A DNA stretch of 5,496 nt, taken from contig JACQPU010000161.1 of NCBI GenBank assembly GCA_016207365.1, positions 1-5,496 of the forward strand, in the 5' to 3' direction. The translations under genes and the position numbers were made by a program. Origin of the DNA: Ignavibacteriales bacterium. GTDB taxonomy: Bacteria; Bacteroidota; Ignavibacteria; UBA10030. The notes beneath the pieces were generated by a model that did not search any database, was not told where the DNA came from, and saw only the letters and a program-made list of their open reading frames with translations. Shown here in pieces: positions 1 through 5,496 of this stretch. Numbering within the stretch: position 1 is the first letter of the stretch; every line of letters begins with the position of its first letter.

Positions 1-1117
1 GCACTGCCGCCGGATCGCTTCCAACATGATTCTCACCATTTGCCAGATACACAACGCCACCCGATTTTGCCTGATCGTACCTCACACCAAAAATCTGGTC
101 TCCCGCCTTCGGCTCTCCTTCGATCAGAGCGCCCAAATCACCAAACTGCTCAAATCCCATTCCCACAAAGAAATCCAGCCGCGTGTCGGCAGGAAGATTC
201 ACTTCCCGATTCTGCGCGTCCATGGCCGTCACAAACAGCTGCGCAGTCGATCCGTGATGAATCGTGTCGGGATCCACGAGCACTCTGAAATGATGCACAG
301 GCGGCAGCGTCCGGCGAATCTCAAACGTCACTCGCGATGTAATCCCCCGGCTGGAAACTTCGACAACTGCTTCACCGATTTCATCCGTCGGCTGGACGCC
401 ATTTGCCGAAAACCGCAACTGTTTGATATCGTTGGCCTTTCCCACAAACACGTCGCCCACATCTGACCCGTCCGGCCCAAGGAGCGTCCCAAGCTCCGCT
501 CCTTCGATGATTCTGACCGTTGTCGCGCAATTTGGATGCCAGACCGTCGATCCGCAGAGTAGTGAAGAATAGGAAAGCGTGAAACTCTGCGTCGCCTGGC
601 CGTGGTCAAGCTTGAACGGATGAGTCGCCCCATCGACCCCAAGCGCGAACGACGTATAAAGCGGTACGCTTTGGATATGCCCCTGAAACACACATGCGAC
701 GGAGCAATCAGTGACAAAGAACAGCGAATCAACAAGCTCGCCGTCCAAATAGAAACCGAACGAGCGCTTAAGCTCGGCGGTGCCCATGAGTCGACAGGAC
801 ATGCTGGCCTCCACACCCGGCCCTCGCGCCGGAATGGAGGCAACGGTAACAGGACCTACCACCTGAACCGTGGTACCATCTCCACAAAACCGGTTACGAA
901 GAACCATCGCCCTCGAGCGCGACGGACTCATGTCGACAATTCCGTTATGCGCAAACACAAGAGTCATTGTCGAATTTGAAACAGACGACGCGTTCGGATC
1001 TGGACCGGCTCCGATCCGGACAGTATCTCTGATGACAACCTGGGCGGGTGAAGAAGAAACCGGAATAAGAAAGACACAGCAGAACAACGTACAGCGGAAC
1101 AACCATGGAACCCCCAT
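1..1117 (-). CDS. Secreted protein of unknown function with Ig-like/beta-rich character, 3' end outside the window
   Basis: The frame is open from an ATG at 1117 to the left edge, giving 372 codons plus one base with no stop. I do not recognise the family. Residues 1-26 look like a Sec signal peptide: a single Arg at position 8, a hydrophobic core at about 9-20, and a small-residue end SSSPAQ, with likely cleavage after Gln26 so that the mature protein begins VVIRD. The Cys residues at 9, 13 and 14 lack a proper lipobox, so it is probably not a lipoprotein. The mature part seen has six Cys (78, 108, 138, 142, 188, 197), compatible with disulfides in an oxidising compartment. Alternating hydrophobic stretches and frequent Gly, Thr and Val suggest a beta-rich fold; residues about 276-320 resemble a bacterial Ig-like strand pattern. 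There is no catalytic motif. It has its own promoter upstream. A surface, periplasmic or exported structural protein is plausible but unproven. The coding frame is secure; the function is unknown. Confidence 0.85.
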   Translation of the reverse strand, partial: MGVPWLFRCTLFCCVFLIPVSSSPAQVVIRDTVRIGAGPDPNASSVSNSTMTLVFAHNGIVDMSPSRSRAMVLRNRFCGDGTTVQVVGPVTVASIPARGPGVEASMSCRLMGTAELKRSFGFYLDGELVDSLFFVTDCSVACVFQGHIQSVPLYTSFALGVDGATHPFKLDHGQATQSFTLSYSSLLCGSTVWHPNCATTVRIIEGAELGTLLGPDGSDVGDVFVGKANDIKQLRFSANGVQPTDEIGEAVVEVSSRGITSRVTFEIRRTLPPVHHFRVLVDPDTIHHGSTAQLFVTAMDAQNREVNLPADTRLDFFVGMGFEQFGDLGALIEGEPKAGDQIFGVRYDQAKSGGVVYLANGENHVGSDPAAV

Positions 1118-1121
1118 AGAA

Positions 1122-1127
1122 CCCCCC
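1122..1127 (-). promoter_or_regulatory. G-rich candidate ribosome binding site before the secreted-protein gene
   Basis: Six consecutive G (minus strand) end four bases before the ATG at 1117. This is not a classical AGGAGG, but a G-run can pair with the pyrimidine-rich 3' end of 16S rRNA. A second ATG lies 11 bases further on in another frame, so the G-run and the signal peptide downstream both favour the start at 1117. An upstream CCTCCC (1162-1167) in the leader could pair with this G-run. Weak call, because short G-runs can be accidental. Confidence 0.35.
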
Positions 1128-1182
1128 AAAGGATTAGGTTATGAAAATGAATTGATTCCCCGGGAGGTGTGTCCCCGTGCAG

Positions 1183-1211
1183 ATACTAAGAAATTTCTTT
1201 TACGTTGTCAA
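1183..1211 (-). promoter_or_regulatory. Sigma-70-like promoter of the secreted-protein gene
   Basis: On the minus strand there is a perfect -35 hexamer TTGACA (1206-1211), a 17-base spacer, and a -10 hexamer TAGTAT (1183-1188) matching TATAAT at four of six positions, including the first two bases, A5 and T6. The predicted transcription start is near 1176, giving a leader of about 59 bases before the ATG at 1117. It lies in the gap after the Ig-like lipoprotein gene, so the secreted-protein gene can be transcribed independently of the upstream operon. The hexamers and spacing are read directly from the sequence; activity is inferred. Confidence 0.6.
1188..1199. repeat. Perfect 12-base palindrome in the promoter spacer
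   Basis: AAGAAATTTCTT is its own reverse complement. It occupies most of the spacer between the -35 and -10 hexamers and touches the first base of the -10. A dimeric regulator bound here would block RNA polymerase, so it is a candidate operator; an A/T-rich palindrome could also just be a favourable spacer sequence. No second copy was noticed in the window. Confidence 0.4.
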
Positions 1212-1223
1212 GTGTTTCGCGTT

Positions 1224-1244
1224 GTGAGAGGTGAGATGTGAAAT
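1224..1244. repeat. Three-copy heptamer tandem repeat
   Basis: On the plus strand three adjacent 7-base units, GTGAGAG, GTGAGAT and GTGAAAT, each differ from GTGAGAT by at most one base. The next seven bases (GTGGTGT) keep only the start of the unit. The array lies between the stop codon of the Ig-like lipoprotein gene (1254-1256) and the -35 box at 1206-1211, wholly outside coding sequence. It looks like a small degenerate heptanucleotide repeat of the kind found scattered in intergenic DNA of some bacteria. No function is apparent. Confidence 0.5.
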
Positions 1245-1253
1245 GTGGTGTGG

Positions 1254-2972
1254 CTACCGTAACTGAAGTACAACCCCCTCGATAGGCCAACGCGCGCGAA
1301 GACGAAGCGTGTCGGCGTGAACAGTGAATCGCTCAGAGACAGAAAACGGACGCGCCGAGCCCGCGTCATACATGCCGTTGTTGTTCCGATCGCGAAAAGC
1401 CTCCAACACGTATCTCCCCTCCAGAAGACGATCAAAAACGAATGGTCCGGAACGAGCCACGCTCACCTGCCTTGGAATGGCGCTTTTGCGATCTGCGTCA
1501 CGGGCAGTAAGCACGATGAGGCCTGATGTATCCGATTCGGCGCGGTCCACGACAATGCCTTCGATACCGCTTAGTCTCTCTGTGTCGATCGTCTGAAATC
1601 GATAGGACAGCACTGTGTCCTTTCCTTTGTTCCCGGCGAAATCGAGCAAGATCCCGGTGTTCACTGAAACGGTGTACCACATATTCCCGGTCAACAAATT
1701 CCTGGGCCGCAATTCCAGCGCATGCCCAAGCCATCGAGCTTTGAAAGATACCGGCCCCACCGTATCCCGAAACTGCACAAGCAACTCCCAACCAACCTCC
1801 GTGACCGGCTCTGAGAAGTACACAAACAGAACCGGATCGATCTCCATGTTTTTCGTGCTGTCCGCAAAGGTCAATCCACTTAATGCCGGCCTCACCGTAT
1901 CCGCAATTCCCGAACCCTCAAATGTCAGTCGATCTGCAATCGGACTTATCGGCAATCCAACCGAATCGCGAAGGCCGGAGACAATCGTCCGATACCCCTT
2001 TCCGCCCTCCTGTCTGTCTGTTAGGACAAAGAGTTCCTTTCGCTGGGGAAGCTTGAAAACAAGGGAACGAACGCCAAGCGCACTCCCGTCCGATGTATCA
2101 ACAATCTGAACTGCCTGGTTCGTTGCACAGGCAGAATCAAGCCCCTCTGAAAAACCAAGCGTGAGAAGGCTCTGATGGACCGTACGGATTTCAACGAGCC
2201 GCGGTGCCGTCGTATCCTGTCGCGCAAGCCGCATGACAAGCCCCGCGGCAAGTGTGTCCGTCTCTGTAAGCATCACATCGTTTTGCAGCACCGCATATTC
2301 ATCCGTCTCAGGGTCGTAGAGAAGATCGCGATACTCATCGCGCACGGCAAACACGCGATAAGGGCCGATGGAAACGTGCCGGAAAAAGAATCGGCCGTCT
2401 TGTCCCGTCTGCGTAATATAGTCGGGTTGCAGAGTTGATGGGTCCAAGGTATCCGGATCCATCCCGTCGAGCTTGTAAGCGAACATCATGACCCCTGTCA
2501 CGGGCTTTCCCGCTACCGATGGGTACACCATTCCTTCGATTGCGCCACGATCGATAGAATCGCCTGTGGAAAAGGCTAACGCAAACGCCTGGGCCATCCT
2601 GTTCCCTCTCCTCGTATCCTTCACATCTGTACCCACATTCACAACATAGGTGGTGTTTTTCCGCAGCACCTGGCTGAAAGAAATCTCAACTTCTTTCCCG
2701 CTCCAGTCAAATTCCAGAGAACCGACTGCAGGGGAAATAAAAATCGATTCGTTGACCGACGGCCGGTTTACATACTCGCTGAATTCAAGTACAATTTTTG
2801 TGTCGTCGTAGGAAGTGGTAAAGGGGGCAGGATAGACAGAAACGATTTCCGGCGGTTCAAAATCCTCCGGACCGCCTCCCGGCGGTACTTGTCCCGCACA
2901 AGAAAGAAGAAGTGTGGCCGCGATGCATCGTGAGACGTTGCAGATCAGGGTCCTCATGGTAGACGGTTTCAT
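1254..2972 (-). CDS. Lipoprotein with three Ig-like (Big_5/SbsA-type) domains
   Basis: A 572-residue protein. The N-terminus has a lipoprotein signal with lipobox LLSC, so Cys25 should be lipidated; the linker after it is rich in Pro and Gly and ends in a PP motif at 40-41. Three Ig-like domains are visible at about 38-137, 255-352 and 359-460. Each carries the same FSE strand motif (64-66, 274-276, 386-388) and a late Tyr-x-(V/I) strand followed by a loop containing Asp. Residues about 143-215 form a separate beta domain resembling carboxypeptidase-regulatory-like modules. The C-terminal domain (about 465-572) contains DRNNNGMYD (528-536), an EF-hand-like loop with D528, N530, N532 and D536 placed to bind calcium. 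This architecture is familiar as an uncharacterised Ig-like lipoprotein of Bacteroidota and relatives. There is no enzyme motif; an envelope structural or surface role is inferred. The start overlaps the mltG stop as ATGA, with GGGAGG directly before it. A second Met at codon 6 is possible and would not alter the lipobox. Confidence 0.88.
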   Translation of the reverse strand: MKPSTMRTLICNVSRCIAATLLLSCAGQVPPGGGPEDFEPPEIVSVYPAPFTTSYDDTKIVLEFSEYVNRPSVNESIFISPAVGSLEFDWSGKEVEISFSQVLRKNTTYVVNVGTDVKDTRRGNRMAQAFALAFSTGDSIDRGAIEGMVYPSVAGKPVTGVMMFAYKLDGMDPDTLDPSTLQPDYITQTGQDGRFFFRHVSIGPYRVFAVRDEYRDLLYDPETDEYAVLQNDVMLTETDTLAAGLVMRLARQDTTAPRLVEIRTVHQSLLTLGFSEGLDSACATNQAVQIVDTSDGSALGVRSLVFKLPQRKELFVLTDRQEGGKGYRTIVSGLRDSVGLPISPIADRLTFEGSGIADTVRPALSGLTFADSTKNMEIDPVLFVYFSEPVTEVGWELLVQFRDTVGPVSFKARWLGHALELRPRNLLTGNMWYTVSVNTGILLDFAGNKGKDTVLSYRFQTIDTERLSGIEGIVVDRAESDTSGLIVLTARDADRKSAIPRQVSVARSGPFVFDRLLEGRYVLEAFRDRNNNGMYDAGSARPFSVSERFTVHADTLRLRARWPIEGVVLQLR

Positions 2973-4060
2973 CCTCCCGCGTTGGCCTGTCTCTGCATTT
3001 CCCGCCGGACTCTTCTGTACTCACGCACGGCGCGCAAATGCTCGGAGTAGCTTTTGCTGAATCTATGTCCACCGGTTCCGTCCGCCACAAAGTACAAGTA
3101 CTCGTGCCTTTCGGGATACAGGGAAGCGAGAATGGCGTCACGTCCCGGATTGCCGATTGGGCCCGGTGGAAGGCCGCGAATTCGGTACGTATTGTAGGCG
3201 GATTCAATCCTCAGATCACTGTACATAAGCCTTCTGGGACCATCGGGAAGCACGTACTGTATGGTGGGATCGGCCTCAAGCCGCATTCCTCGCGCCAGTC
3301 GATTGTGATACACTCCTGCAACCACGGCGCGCTCCCAGGGCATTTGCGTCTCGCGCTCGACAATCGAGGCGAACGTCACAACCTGATGCGTGGACATTCC
3401 GAGCTGCCGTTGCCGCTCGAGCAGAGAATCAGAATAGAACTCCCGAAACGCCTGGAGGAATCGCTCCACGACGCTCAGTTCCTCGGTTTGCCAGTGGAAA
3501 AAATAGGTGTCGGGAAGCAAGTATCCTTCGAGCGACGGAGCGGAAATTCCCCACGCAGCGACCAGGCTTGAGTCCGTGCATAGATCCATGATGCGTGTGG
3601 AATCCACTCCAAGCTCTTTTCCCAGCCTCCCGGCCACGAAGGTCATGCGGATACCCTCCGGAAGTGAAACCGGTATGAGCTTTCGGGATGTACCATCTCG
3701 AAGGGCATAGAGGATCGTGAGATTTGATAAACCGCTTGGAAAACTGTATCGCCCGACTTTCAGCTCTCTGCTCAGGCCCAACATCCGCCCCGCAATTTTG
3801 AACGCTTGTTTACTCCGGATGATGCCATTTGTATAAAGAGAATCCGTGACGCGGTTGAACGTGTCCCCGCGGGCAACGTGGATAACCCGTTCGGGTGGAC
3901 CAGAAAACCAGTTTGGCCAGAGGAAGATCCAGATGGAGAAGGAAAGAACAATGAAAACAACGACGCCTGCTGCAACGATCGTCACGCGGGCGCTTTTCAC
4001 TGCCCACATCTGTCCGGCTCCAATCAGAATCCGGTTCTTATGATCACGGAGAGAACTCAT
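2969..4060 (-). CDS. mltG: Endolytic murein transglycosylase MltG (YceG-like)
   Basis: MltG cleaves nascent glycan strands in the inner-membrane-proximal periplasm, leaving 1,6-anhydro ends, and is thought to terminate strand growth made by the elongation and division synthases. The 363-residue product is close to the E. coli protein (340). A basic cytoplasmic tail is followed by one membrane segment at about 27-48, then a LysM-like region at about 58-110 and the catalytic domain. Seen family motifs are EGYLLPDTYFF (178-188), ASIVERET (231-238) with E235 at the position of the catalytic Glu, DPTIQYV (264-270), YNTYRIRGLPPGPIGNPG (289-306) and YLYFVADGTGGHRF (321-334). Nothing essential seems to be missing. 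The start is fixed by the ATGA overlap with the aroQ stop; no strong Shine-Dalgarno is present, in keeping with translational coupling. Its own stop overlaps the lipoprotein start in the same way. The basic C-terminal tail (344-358) is Arg-rich. Confidence 0.96.
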   Translation of the reverse strand: MSSLRDHKNRILIGAGQMWAVKSARVTIVAAGVVVFIVLSFSIWIFLWPNWFSGPPERVIHVARGDTFNRVTDSLYTNGIIRSKQAFKIAGRMLGLSRELKVGRYSFPSGLSNLTILYALRDGTSRKLIPVSLPEGIRMTFVAGRLGKELGVDSTRIMDLCTDSSLVAAWGISAPSLEGYLLPDTYFFHWQTEELSVVERFLQAFREFYSDSLLERQRQLGMSTHQVVTFASIVERETQMPWERAVVAGVYHNRLARGMRLEADPTIQYVLPDGPRRLMYSDLRIESAYNTYRIRGLPPGPIGNPGRDAILASLYPERHEYLYFVADGTGGHRFSKSYSEHLRAVREYRRVRREMQRQANAGG

Positions 4061-4368
4061 GGCCTGTCTTGCCGATTCTTCTTCCGCATCATCGCGAGCC
4101 GCTCAATTGATCGCGATTCATCAATAATGCGTTCAAACAGGCGTCTCAGCGCCTGCAGGGACAATGGTCCCGGGTTCGATGTTGTGACATTCTTCATGAC
4201 TTCCTCCTCCCGCTCCGGTGAATAGGCATCCAGGCCGAGGATCAGCTTGATTCTTCCGATTTCCTCGGCACACCGTGCGCGTTCGTTCAGAAGCCTCACA
4301 AGTTCCGAATCGATCACATCGATCTTATCGCGCCAGCGTTCAAGGTCCTCTGTGAGATGATTATTCAT
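4057..4368 (-). CDS. aroQ: Chorismate mutase, AroQ (type II, all-helical), monofunctional
   Basis: It converts chorismate to prephenate, the branch point to phenylalanine and tyrosine, in the cytoplasm. The 103-residue protein is the size of a lone AroQ domain and has no signal peptide, so it is not the secreted subclass. Aligned by eye to the E. coli CM domain, R13, R30 and K41 match the substrate-binding R11, R28 and K39 with identical spacing; R53 and E54 match R51 and E52; S85 matches S84; E89 stands in place of Q88, a replacement known in other active mutases. The position of D48 is Ser50 here. Helix 1 is about 5-40, and the last helix is about 70-95. The start at ATG 4368 has no recognisable Shine-Dalgarno, and no nearer upstream start is seen. 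The stop overlaps the mltG start by four bases. Fusion to prephenate dehydratase or DAHP synthase is excluded by length. Confidence 0.9.
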   Translation of the reverse strand: MNNHLTEDLERWRDKIDVIDSELVRLLNERARCAEEIGRIKLILGLDAYSPEREEEVMKNVTTSNPGPLSLQALRRLFERIIDESRSIERLAMMRKKNRQDRP

Positions 4369-4480
4369 CGTGCTATCGAAATAAAGGGAGAGAAGAGGGT
4401 ACCTGGCGAATGAAGTCAGGCGGGGAATTGGTGATCAATTGATTTCGATCCGCGAGATCGTTGGACGGAAGGGACGAATA
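4369..4480. other. Gap between tsaD and aroQ with two small palindromes
   Basis: This 112-base stretch has no plausible small gene. It holds the perfect 10-base palindrome ATCAATTGAT (4434-4443) and, next to it, an inverted repeat CGATC/GATCG (4446-4450 and 4456-4460, 5-base loop). No run of T follows either on the minus strand, so neither is a convincing intrinsic terminator. Candidate promoter hexamers are poor: TTGATC has only CTTCAT at the right distance. Read-through from tsaD into aroQ is therefore possible. Confidence 0.4.
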
Positions 4481-5494
4481 TCATGCGATTTTCAGATTTG
4501 GCACTGCCGGGAGATCCAGATCCGAAAACTTGCCCTGACGGGCCTTCAGGTATCCCGCCATTGCAATCATGGCACCGTTATCGGTGCAATACTCAGGCTT
4601 GGGAATAAAGAGCCGGAAGTTGCGACGGGCTGATTGTTCCTCCAGCTTTGCGCGCAACGCTGAGTTGGCAGCGACGCCACCGGCAATCGCCAGTGATTGG
4701 ACCCGGTAATTCTCGGCGGCCGTAAGGAGTTTATGAACAAGGACGTCGATAATAGCAGCCTGAAAACTCGCACACAAATCGGCCAGGACATCGGGACTCT
4801 GCTGCAGGCGATCCTGAGTCAAGCCGTTCCGCCGCAGGTAGTACAAGAGGGACGTCTTCAGACCACTGAAGCTGAACTCGTATCCCTCCTCATCGAGATA
4901 CGGCCTCGGAAATTTCACGGCCTCCGGATTCCCCTTCCGCGCCAGCTTGTCGATCATGGGACCACCGGGGTAACCTATTCCGAGCATTTTTGCCGCCTTG
5001 TCAAAGGCTTCTCCTGCGGCATCATCCCGCGTTTCTCCGAGAAGTACGTACTCCAGGGGACCTTTGACAAGGACAAGCTGAGTGTGTCCGCCCGACACCG
5101 TCAAAGAGACAAAGGGAAACTCGGGCCTCGGTTCATCGATAAGGTTCGAAACAAGGTGAGCTTCAATGTGATTAACCCCAAGAAACGGCACGCCAAGTCC
5201 CAGGGCCAACGCTTTTCCAAAGCTCAGGCCAACGAGGATCGATCCGATAAGTCCCGGCCCGTAGACTGCCGCAATGGCGTTCAGGTCGGCCGCGGAAATC
5301 TTCGCTTGCGCCAACGACTCCTCCACAACAGGCGCGATCAACCGGAGATGCGCGCGTGAAGCAAGTTCCGGGACGACACCGCCGAATTTCGAATGCACCA
5401 TCTGGCTTGCCGTCACATTCGAGAGCAAAACGCCATCTCGCAATACGCCGGCCGATGTTTCATCACACGATGTCTCGATTCCCAGAACAGTCAT
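4481..5494 (-). CDS. tsaD: tRNA N6-threonylcarbamoyladenosine (t6A37) synthase subunit TsaD
   Basis: TsaD transfers the threonylcarbamoyl group from threonylcarbamoyl-AMP to A37 of tRNAs reading ANN codons, working in the cytoplasm with TsaB and TsaE after TsaC makes the intermediate. The 337-residue product equals the E. coli protein in length and is complete. It begins MTVLGIETSCDETSAGVL, the usual N-terminus of the ASKHA fold, so the ATG two bases from the window edge is the correct start. The metal ligands are H109 and H113 in NHIEAH and D305 in CTDNGAMIA. Other conserved elements are YGPGLIGSILVG (78-89), SGGHTQL (134-140), DDAAGEAFDK (157-166), YPGGP (175-179), SFSGLKT (208-214) and AGGVAANSALR (271-281). 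All expected active-site residues are present. The stop is TGA. The gene precedes aroQ by 112 bases on the same strand. Its upstream signals lie outside the window. The old name O-sialoglycoprotein endopeptidase is a misnomer. Confidence 0.98.
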   Translation of the reverse strand: MTVLGIETSCDETSAGVLRDGVLLSNVTASQMVHSKFGGVVPELASRAHLRLIAPVVEESLAQAKISAADLNAIAAVYGPGLIGSILVGLSFGKALALGLGVPFLGVNHIEAHLVSNLIDEPRPEFPFVSLTVSGGHTQLVLVKGPLEYVLLGETRDDAAGEAFDKAAKMLGIGYPGGPMIDKLARKGNPEAVKFPRPYLDEEGYEFSFSGLKTSLLYYLRRNGLTQDRLQQSPDVLADLCASFQAAIIDVLVHKLLTAAENYRVQSLAIAGGVAANSALRAKLEEQSARRNFRLFIPKPEYCTDNGAMIAMAGYLKARQGKFSDLDLPAVPNLKIA

Positions 5495-5496
5495 AA

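Noticed and set aside
1..9. GCACTGCCG also present at 4501-4509, considered as a direct repeat or attachment site
   Set aside because: The identity stops after nine bases, and both copies lie in coding sequence of unrelated genes, so chance is sufficient.
328..843. 171-codon minus-strand frame inside the secreted-protein gene
   Set aside because: It overlaps in another frame the open reading frame from 1117, which has a signal peptide, a promoter and no stop. The 171-codon product is rich in Arg and Ser and looks like an out-of-frame translation.
1118..1253. Search for a terminator after the Ig-like lipoprotein gene
   Set aside because: No GC-rich stem followed by a T-run is visible. The only strong symmetry is the A/T palindrome in the promoter spacer, which is not a terminator stem.
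1615..2109. 164-codon plus-strand frame within the Ig-like lipoprotein gene
   Set aside because: It is antisense to a well-supported protein with repeated domains and shows no motif or ribosome binding site of its own.
3038..3571. 177-codon plus-strand frame within mltG
   Set aside because: It is antisense to the conserved catalytic domain of MltG, and no independent support was found.
4446..4460. Hairpin after tsaD considered as an intrinsic terminator
   Set aside because: The stem has only five pairs and is followed by AAATC rather than a T-run on the transcribed strand.
4697..5359. 220-codon open frame on the plus strand
   Set aside because: It lies entirely antisense to tsaD, whose product has every expected family motif. 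The antisense translation is basic and low in recognisable features, as expected of a shadow frame.

Overview
All genes that can be supported lie on the minus strand, so they are read from the right end of the window to the left. In transcription order they are: a complete tRNA N6-threonylcarbamoyladenosine synthase gene (tsaD), a short AroQ-type chorismate mutase, the septal endolytic transglycosylase mltG, a large lipoprotein with three bacterial Ig-like domains, and the first 372 codons of a secreted protein of unknown function that runs off the left edge. No RNA gene, mobile element or CRISPR array was seen.

The organism looks like a member of the Bacteroidota/Chlorobiota side of the FCB group, possibly an Ignavibacteria- or Kapabacteria-like lineage. 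The main reason is the lipoprotein: a Cys-anchored N-terminus followed by a P/G-rich linker ending in a PP motif, an SbsA-type (Big_5) Ig-like domain and a C-terminal Asp/Asn loop is an architecture well known from that group. Weak or absent Shine-Dalgarno sequences before aroQ and mltG fit this, while the TTGACA-type promoter near 1200 is unlike the usual promoter of Bacteroidia proper. Base composition looks moderate to slightly GC-rich by eye. The assignment is an inference and stops above genus level.

Layout. Positions 4481-5494 hold tsaD, which starts two bases from the window edge. A 112-base gap (4369-4480) with two small palindromes and no clear terminator separates it from aroQ (4057-4368). 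aroQ, mltG (2969-4060) and the Ig-like lipoprotein (1254-2972) are joined by two identical 4-base ATGA stop/start overlaps, so they almost certainly form one translationally coupled operon; tsaD may belong to the same transcript. A 136-base gap (1118-1253) follows. It carries a short heptamer tandem repeat, a good sigma-70-like promoter with a 12-base palindrome in its spacer, and a G-rich stretch just before the start of the secreted-protein gene (1-1117), which therefore seems to be its own transcription unit.

Functionally the window mixes translation fidelity (t6A tRNA modification), aromatic amino acid synthesis (chorismate to prephenate) and the cell envelope (glycan strand termination, an envelope lipoprotein and a secreted protein). 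The housekeeping genes look intact and ordinary. I see no defence system, novel enzyme system or other undescribed machinery. The less familiar material is the secreted protein with its promoter region and the coupling of the Ig-like lipoprotein to mltG.
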